Part shown: positions 49,599 through 59,346 of the stretch, in pieces | How the letters are laid out: each line of letters starts with the position of its first letter | Position numbering within the stretch: position 1 is the stretch's first letter | DNA from: Dromaius novaehollandiae | Lineage: Eukaryota; Chordata; Aves; Casuariiformes; Dromaiidae | Length of the DNA: 64,000 bases | Reading direction: 5' to 3' | NCBI RefSeq assembly: GCF_036370855.1 | Contig: NC_088105.1 | Location: 12,467,619-12,531,618 of the forward strand | Translations under genes and position numbers: made by a program | The notes under the pieces: model-generated | The model's database searches: none | Seen by the model: the letters and a program-made list of their open reading frames with translations, nothing else | Told to the model about the DNA's origin: nothing

Positions 49599-50921
49599 TG
49601 CTCTAGCCCTAATGGGGGGGGGGGGGTAGGAGACAGCCTGAGCACAGCAGATTTTAAGAAGTAAGGGCCCTGCTGATGAAAACTCCAACTCAGATGCTGC
49701 ATAGACCGCCCAGCTGCCCCTACCCTGAAAACCAAACCTCCGAGATGGGGGGCACTCTGAAGGACCAGCCAGAGGGGGCTGTGCAGATTAAATCATTCGG
49801 GGAGACTTCCCTGGTCAGGGGGAAGATTGGCCCCGGATTCCCTCCCCAACCCTCAGCTGAGCGTGCCACCATCCCCACCGCATGGTGGTAGTTGCCGTGA
49901 TGGCTCTGTTGCTGTGAAGTGGGTTTATCCCCCCTTGGGTACCACACACCTTCCTCACCCCCACCCATGTGGCTGAGGAAGGTGGCAAATAGGGAACCCC
50001 CTAGCTGGTGTCCCGGGGCCACCTCCCTTATTACAATCACCAGTACCCAGTACCCAGCAAAAAATATCAGTGCGTGGCCTTGTCCCACCAGCTGTGTGGG
50101 GCTGGAGCCCCATGCGTTACGCATGTGTTTAAGTGCTCTTCTGGCTCAGGTTCTAAATCTTGTACAGTGTTGATGTTGCAATTCCTAAATAACCATTCCC
50201 AAAGCCTAGTATTTATCACCCCCATGAACCAGTAACAAGCTACCTCACCCTGACTGGAGATGTGATAGCACTTCCAGGAATGATTGTGTGTGATGTGAAC
50301 GCAGCCATTGGTTGAAAATATTATGCAGAGGAATAATAAATCTCAGTTTTAAATTGCTGCCCCATTTAGGCTTTGATTAGACTCTGATGGTCTGTTCACC
50401 CTGGAGCTGCTGGTATTAATCTGTACGCTAACCCTAATTATATACCGCTCATGGCATTTCCAGATGATATCAAGATGTTTGGGATTAAAGGAAACCCTGA
50501 TGTTGAATTTACAGCTTAAAATGACTATAGACTACCTGATCCCCACAGATCTAATAATGCACCTCTATGTGAGGAAGAGAAGAAGGAAAAAGAGGGAGAT
50601 CTGGCCCAAGGGTGTAGCAGGAGTTTGTGGTGGAGAGGGCTGGCTGGAAATGTGTGCATACATGCCCAAATGCTTGCACACATGTGTAAGGTGATATACC
50701 TATATGCACACACATGTTCCTGCAGGTGCCCTCTGCCTCCAGCTCCACATAGTTCTAATTCAGTCCTGGGTGAAGCAAGTGCAAAGCAGCTTGAGACCAG
50801 ACATTTCAAGGAATGCGGTGCAGCAGGGAGAAGGGAGGAAAACTTTTGAGGGCTGCAAAGTTCTGGGTTAGCACTCCAACACCAGAGCATCAGCACCAGA
50901 GTCCAGCAGTGAGGATATTGC

Positions 50922-50973
50922 TGGGATGGGGAAGTGATGGGATGGGAAGGAATGGAATGGGATGGAATGAATG
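50922..50973 (+). repeat. GGGAT/GGAAT-like short tandem cluster
   Basis: Imperfect tandem pentamers (GGGAT, GGAAT) over about 50 bases. A local simple repeat with no sign of a larger satellite array. Confidence 0.7.
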
Positions 50974-53900
50974 CAGCCTGAGAAGTTGCCAGTGGCGGAG
51001 AGATGCTCTGATTTGATGCCTCAGTAGCCTGCTCCTAGGGAGCTGTGGCTGATGCTTTGGGGAAGAGAGGGGCAGAGGTCTCTCAGAAAGCTTTCTCAGG
51101 GAGCTGCTCTCCAAAGCAGCTGTTGCTATGGGCCTGGAAGAGGAGTAAGCATCATTCATGCCCTCCTTCCCTCTGAACATGGGGCTTCTTTGATTCACCC
51201 GTCTCAGCTGTAGGCACCCGGCCAAGGTCCTCAGGAGAGCAGCACCGGCAGGCCCCCAGCGTGTCTCAGAATAGCCCTGAGTGCCTTGCACAGTTAAGGC
51301 CAAGGAGTGCAGAGCAGTAATATACTGTGTTTTCCTAGGGATGCAAGCTTGTGCAATTGTACTGCCTGTTACCTCTTCCCTTTCCCAGCTGCCCTCCTGC
51401 AATACTAGTTTTGAACAGCTAGGTTGAACCGAATTTGACAGATTGAAAAAGGACTCCAAAACATTAAATGCTGACAACTTTCATGAAAATAAGGTAGGGC
51501 AGAGAGATCCAAACTAGTTTATGTTACTAAGCAAAGCACTTCACCTGAGCTCAATGATATTTGAAAGCTGAAAATCCACACCTGTGTGTCACAGCCTTCA
51601 CAAATTCCTCTCCCTGGTTTCTTACTCAGGTAGAAGAGAAGTTATTTAGGGCACCTGAAAACCTGAAACAAGGGAATAGTATGAAGAGGTGCATGGCTGG
51701 AAAAGGCATGTGATGTTTTGGTCAGTGTTGAAGAGCTGAGTGTGAGGAGCAGAGTGGGTTAAGGCCTGGCTTACTCAGTGCTTGGGTCCTTCTTGCATTC
51801 TGGTGACGCTGACTATGAGGAGCATGAGTTGCTGTGGGAATATTACTGCTGCCTTGGTGGCTCATCTGCTGTGAGTGTTTCCTGTTGACTGCAAGGCCCT
51901 TGGGAAGGTGGTCAGCTCCTGTTTGTTGTACCTGAAAACTGTCCCTGTGATTATAGTTGTAGGTCCTAAGAAGTCCCTGTCTGGACATGACACAAAGGTG
52001 AGTGGGACATTTCTGAGGGCTTATAACATACTCAGGTAGACCATATCAGTGCAGGTGGGAACCACAAGAGCTGCTAAGTGCTGGGTTTCACAGGAAATTG
52101 CAGGAATCAGGACAAATACTCAAGATAGAGACTTTCTCGCTGCCACTAAAGATGAGCTTGTAATTCACTATGGGAAAAGAAAGCAGAAGCAAATGTTTCA
52201 GAGCTGCAGAGGCTAAGATTTTCTTTTTTCCTCATCTTCTTGAAATATAACTGGGGGGTAGGGGAATGATAGAGTTTGTGTTTTTGTACATCTCACCTTC
52301 TCTGAGCATCAGAAGTGGTCACAGGGTAGGAGACAGGAGTTGAGGCAGGGCCCTGGCTGGTGCTTGGTTGGTGAGTCTCACTGACATGCCCAAAACGATC
52401 ACTATGTTTGGGACAGGAAGGGTCAAACTGAGGCTCTGGCTGCTCTCTGCAGTGTGAGTTTTAGCTGCTGGGCATTTTACCTGTCCAGTTCCTGGATATT
52501 TCAGGACTTTTGTCTCAGGGGTCCCTGCCTTGCTGGGAGTGTGAGCAGCAGGCAATCATTCTCTAGGCAGTTGGGAAGGTGGAGGAATGGGATTGTGAGC
52601 AGCTGTCGGGCACAAGCTGGGAAGGAAGGGTGGGAGGTGCATGTTCGGGAAAGGGCAGGGGAGCTACCTGTTCAGCTGGATACCAGGCTGGTGGAAAGGT
52701 GGGAAACATCAAGCTAACTGCTTCATTGCCCTGTGGGGTGTTGAAATGATACGTGCATCCAGCATTTGCTGTCTTGGGCCATTTGTGGCAGAGGGGCCTT
52801 CCCAGCCTCAAAGTCACGAGAACTGGTGCATCTTGCCACCTCTGCTCTGTGCTTGCTGCTGGGGACAAGTTGCATCTGTATCAGTTTCCCTGCCTGAAAC
52901 AGGGGGAAGCCTGTTGAGATCTTTGTTACAGAGGACCACAGTGTAGCTCTTACCAGTCTTGTGGCTATTTATCCTACAGAAACTCCTGGAGACTCCAAAA
53001 TGAGTGCTTGGGCTGGCGGCTGGCCACTTCTACAGGAAGAAACTGAAGCATCTGAGATGGGTGGCAAATATTCGCTCCTGCTCTGCCGTCTTTGCTGGTG
53101 GCTGGCAGAAGGACGAGATGAACACTAGAAGGTAATGTCCTTGAGCGTTCAGTAAACTTGATAAGGTTAGAATACAGGCAAAGGTTAAGTTTTTCTAAAA
53201 CTTTGAATCAGGCTAAAAGAAAAAGCTAAAGAATGGATGTTTCATGCTTGTCCTGTAAAGATGGACCCACTCCTGCTTTAACTGCAGTCTGAAATCTCAA
53301 ATTATATAGGGCCCTTGGACCCCTTGACTTGCTCAACAGAGAGCTCAGAGCCTGTCCTTCACACCTTTGCTTTCCTCTTCTTTCTGAATCTTTCTCTCTT
53401 CTGTCGTTTCTTTTGCTCTTGATCTTTTTGGTCTGCTTTGATTCCTCACAGGATGAGGTTGCTACAGAGCCGATTCCTGCCTATCTGGTCTTGTCCGGGT
53501 TACAGGCTGTGCCAAACTCTGGGCATACATAGAGAGCTTAGCTGGCCAGAGCTATAGAAGTTTAAAGACCTGCTCTAATAGGTAATAAAAAGAGAGACCT
53601 CAAGTCCTAAATCCTCCACCTTCTTCTTGCAATCCCTAGCCAAGAGGACAGGTGGAAGCTGTCTCAAATGGTATGTGACTATTTCCTGCATGTGACAAGG
53701 TCCCTTTCCCTCCTCTTACCGGTTGCCTCATCCTTTGGCTGGTGCCCAGTACAACAGGACACCCTGTTAAAAAAGCGTGTTCCACTGCCCGCTTCTCTTG
53801 GTGTTATTTCTTCTGTGCCTCCATCCCCAGCACAACCTCTGTCTCTCTGTCTTCCTCAAGTTTCCCATGGGCAAGACATGCTTTCTGTGGAGCAGCATAT

Positions 53901-56214
53901 CACGGACACTGCACTAAATTTGGCCTGAACTAGCGTATGCAAAATAGGGCAGTATCACTCTTAAAACGGTAGCTCGAAGGCACTACAGATAGGGTAGTGA
54001 GAGAGAATCTTCATTAGTGCAGGTGGCAGCATGGGCACCGTCACTCTCGGAGCCTGCGGGACTTCTTGCCATGCTCCTTTCCACACTACAGACAAGTCTT
54101 GGTCTAGAGCCTGTCTGGTCGTAGCAGGTTTAAAGAACAGCCATGAACAACTCTATGGTGCTTTATCTGTCCTGGAGGCCTCCTACTGCTCCCAGCCCTC
54201 TATCTTCTTAGACAAACAGGGCTGGAAGAGTTTCCGGTGGGTTCATCTGTCCCTTTTGTCCTGGGGGGCTAGTATGTGTACAGGACCGCCAAGATTAGTG
54301 ACTCAGTAGCACTAAATGTCTGACTGAGACACACTGAGGCCTGTAATGACACCTCACTGTCAGCATGGCAGCCAGAACACATGAATGTGTTCCTCCAAAC
54401 CAGCACCAGCCTTTGGGTAGCTGCCAAAACCCTCCCTTCACACCCCCACCATTGTTAGGGCTGGGGAGACCATGTCCCACAGCAGGAGAAAATCATCCCT
54501 TCTGGTGGGTGTGAAGTCTTGTCCCTTGGCAGAGTTCCCGCACCCATCCACAGAAATCGAGTTGTGTTGCAGGAGGCATTTGGGAAGTGAGGTGTTAGAT
54601 TCACATTCTTGAAATAGTCTATCATCCTGTGTTTAAGGCCAGTTACTGTTCACCCTCTGGATACTGTATGTGTGGGGAACACTTGTGGGTTCATCTTGGG
54701 GTAGTGCCAAGGCAGCCTGTTTCAGAGCTGGACCCCTTTACTGATTTGCAGGACAGACTCTGCCTTTGCAGCAGATGCACATGTGTTGATGTGGTGACCC
54801 ACAGCACCAACATGCTAAATGTGTTCCTCTGCTCTGTTTCTCTGCCCCCATCTTTCCAGAGCACTTGCTGGTCTTGGGTTGAATTTGCAGCCCCTGAGGC
54901 TGGGAGGGAGGGCTGTCTAAAGGATGCCCTTAGGTCTGGGGACATGTGGAGATTTAAGGGAAAATACTTCCTACCAGGGAGACTGATGGGGATATTGCAC
55001 AGTGGAGGTAGCAAAGGGCTCTGCTGTGAATGAGATTGGATTAGAGGGAGAGAGAAAGAGACACAAGTTTTCTTTGCATGCTGCTGTTATAAATCTCTGG
55101 GCAAATACTTCAGGGATTTGGGAAGATGCCTGTGGAGCCCATTCAGGCTGGATGGAGGAGAAGAGGAGATTTTTACCCTACGGGGGGTGGAAGAGGCTGC
55201 TCTTTTGCTTTTCAGTGACTCTATTTGCAATCCCTCAGCCTTGGAGTGCAGGCTGCCTGCTGCTGGTCATCTGGGAAGGGTTTGTTGCCAGCCCTCTCCT
55301 GGTCCTCTGAGGCCTGGACCTTGACCCAAATTCAGGGGGGATGACTGCACTGACACACTCTGAACCCATGGGGAGCTGGTGCTGGGAAAGGCAGCAGAGA
55401 GAGGTTTCTTCCTGGCACCCTTGTTCTGGTTCCTGGGGCTTCTGCTGTCACCCCCCATGGCAGAGGCTTGTGTGGGACTGTAAGAGGAGACTCCCCTCCC
55501 CATCCCATTCCCCACCCCCCCAGGTGAAAAGGGGATGTGTATGTCTGGGACTCCCTAGCACCCAGGCACAAAAGCCAGGTCAGTTGTGACATCCATTTGA
55601 AGGAGCGGAGAAGGGAGAGGGAGAGGGTAAAACTAGGTTCATCAAGAAGGAACGCAGCCAAATCCCAGGGAAAGGCTGAGGCAAAGGAAAAGGGCATTTC
55701 TGTGCTGCGCAGCTCCCAGGATAACCGTTCTTCCGAGCAAGGGAAGGTGTGCGCACGCACCGTGCTGCACCTAGACCTGGAGACCCTTGCTCTCGTGGGC
55801 ATGCTGGGACCTGAGCAGACGCCCACCAGAGCTAGCCTGATGCAGCCCAGCACGCCCACGTGGAGAGCCAGCTCCTTCCCTATCCCACGCGCAGGAAGGC
55901 GTCACACACGCGTGTTCCCTCAGACGCAGGCGCACGGAGAAAGGGGCATGCCAGTGTGCAGCGAGGCACGCACACGCTGTTGCACGCATAGATGCACACG
56001 GCGTTTTGGGTGCACGTACACCCACGCACTTCTGTGTGCGCACGGCCTCACCCCAGCGCCTGCTGTTGCCACCCCAACGCCAGCCAGACCTGCTTGCCCC
56101 CTGCCCGGGGCAGCAGAGCCCCGCAGCCCTGGCACGCTTGTCTGGGTGTTTGAGACTGCAAAGGGTAAAGCGGGTCTGGGGGGGCGGGGGGCTGAAAGCA
56201 AACTAATGATGAAA

Positions 56215-56330
56215 ATGTCTCCTCCATGCCTGCGCCTTAATTAAATGCATGGAGAGGCTTGGAGAAGCACATCTGTTTTCAATCTGGAGCCCTTTGATGG
56301 CATCAAATGTTCTCTCCCCAGATCAGGGGG
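56215..56330. promoter_or_regulatory. Candidate PRRX1 upstream element with paired TCF/LEF-like sites
   Basis: A short block about 1.2 kb upstream of the PRRX1 start. It has CCTTAATTAAATGC near 56,232 and the inverted pair CCTTTGATG (56,291-56,299) and CATCAAATG (56,301-56,309), each close to the TCF/LEF consensus CTTTGATS. It is AT-rich next to the CpG island. Function is inferred. Confidence 0.35.
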
Positions 56331-57008
56331 GATGGAAATTCTGGGCTGGCTGTGGCAGCTCGGAGCCCAGGCTCCAGCCGCGGGGACGCACAGGCCTTCC
56401 CTGGCCTAGCGGGACTGCGCGCAGCTCCGCCAGCCCAGCTCCGCGATGCGGGGCTGCGTCCAGGGCGCCCTGCCGCAGCCGCCGAGGGCCCTGGCGTGCC
56501 CTCCTGTCCCCCTGCCTGCGGGGACCAGCCAGGCCAGGCCAAACTGCTGGGGCCTGGGACCCCTTTGCTTGGTGGCCTGGGGAGCTCAGAGTGCATCCTC
56601 TGCCCCCCTCCTCCTGTCTTTCTCTGTTCTCTGTTGTTTCTCTTTTTAGCCTTTCTTCTCTTTCTCTTCTGCTATTTTGCTTCTGCTCTCACTCCTTGCA
56701 GTCTGGCTTGTCTGCCTTTTCTGTTGTAGCTCTCTGTTGCACTTTTTTCTTTCCCTTCTTTTTTCCCCTCTTTATTTTCTCTCCCCTGTTCGCGCTTTCT
56801 CTTCTGTTTCTCTCGGTCACTTTTGCACTTCTCATTTTCGCGGCTTCCCTCTTTCTGCTGCTCTCCGGGGCCGCGCGAAGCCCGCCGCAGGCGCGTGTGG
56901 GGCGGGGGGCACAGCCTCCCCCCGGTGCCCCACCGGCGGGGACGGGGGCCGCCGCGCCCTCCCCGGGGGCTGCCCCGTCCTCGCTGCGGGGCGCCGCGGG
57001 CCCCGGCT

Positions 57009-57026
57009 GGGGGGGGGGGGGGGGGG
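57009..57026 (+). repeat. Poly-G run (18 G)
   Basis: Eighteen consecutive G about 470 bases upstream of the PRRX1 ATG. It is prone to length error in sequencing, so the count is uncertain. Confidence 0.85.
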
Positions 57027-57122
57027 CGCCGCGCCGGTGCCACGTCCCGGCGGGGCCCCGCGGCCGCCCTCCCGCGGGTGCCCGGCGCGGCCGGGGCCGC
57101 CCCCGCCGTTTGAAGTGCGGCC

Positions 57123-57148
57123 GGAGGGGAGGGGAGGGGAGGGGAGGG
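57123..57148 (+). repeat. (GGGGA)n tract, G-quadruplex candidate
   Basis: About five pentamer copies giving five runs of three or more G separated by single A. This fits the standard quadruplex motif with one-base loops, which is the most stable kind. It lies about 350 bases upstream of the PRRX1 start codon, in the promoter or 5' UTR. Confidence 0.85.
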
Positions 57149-57498
57149 CAGCGCAGGGGCGGAGGCAGGGAGCCGCCGGCAGCGGGGGCGGAGGGACGGG
57201 GCGCGCCCGCCCCGGCGGCCCCACAGCCGCGACGCGCCTCCGGCCGGCGGCAGCTCCCCGCGCGCCCCGCGCCGCCGCCCCGGCGCCCCGAGCCGGCCGC
57301 GCCGCCTCTGCCCTGCGGCATGTTTTAAGCCCGGCCTGCGCGCTCCCCGTCGGGCTTCGCTTCGCTTCCCGCCGCCGTCGGGTCCGTCCCGTCCGTCCCC
57401 CGCGGTCCGCGCGCTTCCCCCTCGAAGGGGACCGGCGGCTGGGGGAGCGGGGGCGCCGGCGCCGGGGGGGCGAGGGCAGAAAAGCCCCGCTCGGCACC

Positions 57499-57739
57499 AT
57501 GGCCTCCGGCTATGCCCACGCCATGGAGAGGCAGGCGCTGCTGCCCGCCCGCCTCGACGGCCCCGCCGGCCTGGACAATTTACAAGGCAAGAAGAACTTC
57601 TCCGTGAGTCACCTGCTGGACCTGGAGGAGGCGGGCGACATGGTGGCCGCGCAGGCGGACGAGGGCGGCGGCGAGCCCGGCCGCAGCTTGTTGGAGTCGC
57701 CCGGGCTGACCAGCGGCAGCGACACCCCGCAGCAGGACA
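57499..57739 (+). CDS. PRRX1: PRRX1 coding exon 1 (paired-related homeobox 1), partial gene
   Basis: Encodes residues 1-80 and one base of codon 81, ending D|A at a GACA|GTAAGT donor in phase 1. The start has a strong context (GCACCATGG) and is the first in-frame ATG. Residues 31-55 (KKNFSVSHLLDLEEAGDMVA, then AQADE) and 61-80 (GRSLLESPGLTSGSDTPQQD) are identical to human PRRX1 as I recall it, and the length of 80 residues is the same. Residues 2-30 and 56-60 (GGGEP) vary. The FSVSHLLDL block is the conserved N-terminal Prx motif shared with PRRX2. The product is a nuclear transcription factor of limb, facial and other mesenchyme. Its homeodomain and OAR exons lie beyond the window, consistent with a long first intron. 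Confidence 0.95.
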
Positions 57740-58597
57740 GTAAGTGCGGGGGCGCCCCGGGGCGGGCGCGGGGGCGGCGGCTCCACGTGCGCCGGGGCTG
57801 TCGGGGGCCGCTGCCGGGCCGGCGCCCTCCCCGCGGCGGCTGCGCCCGGGGGAGCGGGCGGTCTCCCTTCGCCCCGTCCCGTGCGCGCTGGGCGCGGCGC
57901 CCGCAGCGGGACGCGCCGCCCAAGGAGCCGGGCGGCGGGCGGGATCGGGCCCGCAGCCTGAGCCGCCCGCCCGGCCCGTCGGAGCCGCGGCCGGCGCGGC
58001 GGCCCGGAGGACGCCGGGGAGCCCCGTGCCCCTCCTGCCCTTACCGGCGCCGGCCGGGCTGGCGGGCGATTGCCCGCGGAGCTGCCCGGAGCGCCGCGGC
58101 TCGGCGCCCGCGGGCGGCCCGAGGGTGCGGGCGCGGAGCGGAGCCGCCCGCCCCGAAGGTGCTCGGCGGGCGCTTTGCAGCGCCGGGGCCGGGCGGGGCG
58201 CAGACCGGGGCACAGGTACCCGTGAACAGGCAGCCCGGGGCGAGCAGAGCCGGGGCTGGAGGGCAGCGAGCAGTAGCGCGGGGTTTTGCGGACGCCGCTT
58301 GCTCTTCTCCAAGCGCCGCGCTGAAGAGGGACGAGCCGCCGAGGGTGAGGGGAGAGGGTGCGGAGGCGGCCGGCCGGCCCCTGCCCTGCTCTCCCCCACC
58401 GATTCCCCTCGTCCTCCGTCTTCTTTCGGTAAAAACACCTCCGGCCGTGAGGGCTGGTTGCAGCCCCGCACCAGCGCGCCCGCCGCCTCTCCCGTCGCAG
58501 CTGCCGCGGGGCGGGCGCAGGCCGCGGCTGGAGACGCGCTTGCTTCGGAGGGGCTTCGGCGAGCCGCCCCGGGCCGGGGGGCTGTCATGGGGGCGGC

Positions 58598-58689
58598 GCG
58601 GCTGCCGGCGAAAGGCGAAAAAAACGAAAAGCAAACGAAAACTGCAATTTTCGTTTGCTTTTTGTTTTTCGCCTTTCGCCGGCAGCCGC
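58598..58689. repeat. Long near-perfect inverted repeat (hairpin) in PRRX1 intron 1
   Basis: The left arm 58,598-58,641 and right arm 58,648-58,689 pair over about 42 positions around a 6-base loop (58,642-58,647, CTGCAA). The only defects are one G-T pair (58,626 with 58,663) and two extra A in the left arm (58,618-58,619). The outer part is GC-rich (GGCTGCCGGCGAAAGGCG on the left) and the inner part A-rich on the left and T-rich on the right. It lies about 860 bases into the intron. Confidence 0.9.
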
Positions 58690-59307
58690 CGCGGCAATTC
58701 CGCAGAGTCGCTGCAAATGTCAGCCGTGCGGGAAGGAGCCGGTACGCAACAACCGGGAGCCGGGCGGCGGGGAGATGTCCCTCGCCAGGGTCGGGTTTCC
58801 CTCGCCGTCCCCGCCCCGGCGGCCCCGGTCCGCTTTGGGCGGCGGGCGGAGGCGGCCGCCGCGGTCCCGGGCCCGGGGGCGCCGGCGGCGACGCGGCGCC
58901 TCTTTCTCCGCGGCGGCTCCTCGCCGTGTGGGGCTCCCAGAGCTGGAAAGGGGGAGTCGCTCCAACGAGCGGTTTCTCCTGCAGCCGGCGCCGGACGGGC
59001 CGTGGGAGCCGGAGCCCGGCGGTGCCTGGCGAGTGGCGGGGAAGCTCCCGCCGGGCCCCGCCGCTTGCCCCGGGAGCGCCGGGCGCATCGGCCGCTCTTT
59101 GGAAAGCGCTTGAAAAAAAAATCCCTTCCCAGCACCCGAGAAGCTGCGATTTCTGGCCTTAAAACCGTATATTTTTCGGGGAGGAGGCTGCGATCGCCGC
59201 TTGCCCGTGTTTTGGCTCCATGCACTGCGACACTGCACCCGAAAAGCCCCCGAGGTGCTACCCAACAAGATAGTTGGACAACTTTTTTCCCCCCCTTAAT
59301 TTCATTT

Positions 59308-59310
<3 letters not shown>

Positions 59311-59345
<35 letters not shown>
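59311..59345 (+). repeat. (AT)n microsatellite
   Basis: About 17 uninterrupted AT copies, flanked by T-rich sequence, just beyond the CpG island in PRRX1 intron 1. Likely length-polymorphic. Confidence 0.95.

Positions 59346-59346
<1 letters not shown>

Larger units (their letters stand above)
48701..56214. other. Intergenic DNA 5' of PRRX1, simple repeats only
   Basis: No recognised exon or transposon. It contains a homopurine tract, a 13-base G run, a GGGAT/GGAAT-like cluster and an alternating CA/CG/TG stretch, listed separately or as findings. Frames of up to 235 codons (55,537-56,244) show no domain that I know. Confidence 0.5.
56860..59110 (+). promoter_or_regulatory. PRRX1: PRRX1 CpG island and promoter region
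   Basis: More than 2 kb of very high GC and CpG density surrounds PRRX1 exon 1, as usual for developmental homeobox genes. It includes an 18-base G run, a (GGGGA)n tract and the start codon context. A weak TATA-like TTTTAAG lies at 57,323-57,329, but no start site can be fixed. The island extends well into intron 1. It keeps a 907-codon frame open through exon 1; only its part from the ATG to the donor is coding. Confidence 0.8.

Noticed and set aside
55537-56244. A 235-codon plus-strand frame upstream of PRRX1
   Set aside because: It crosses the alternating CA/CG stretch and changes character along its length. No family resemblance.
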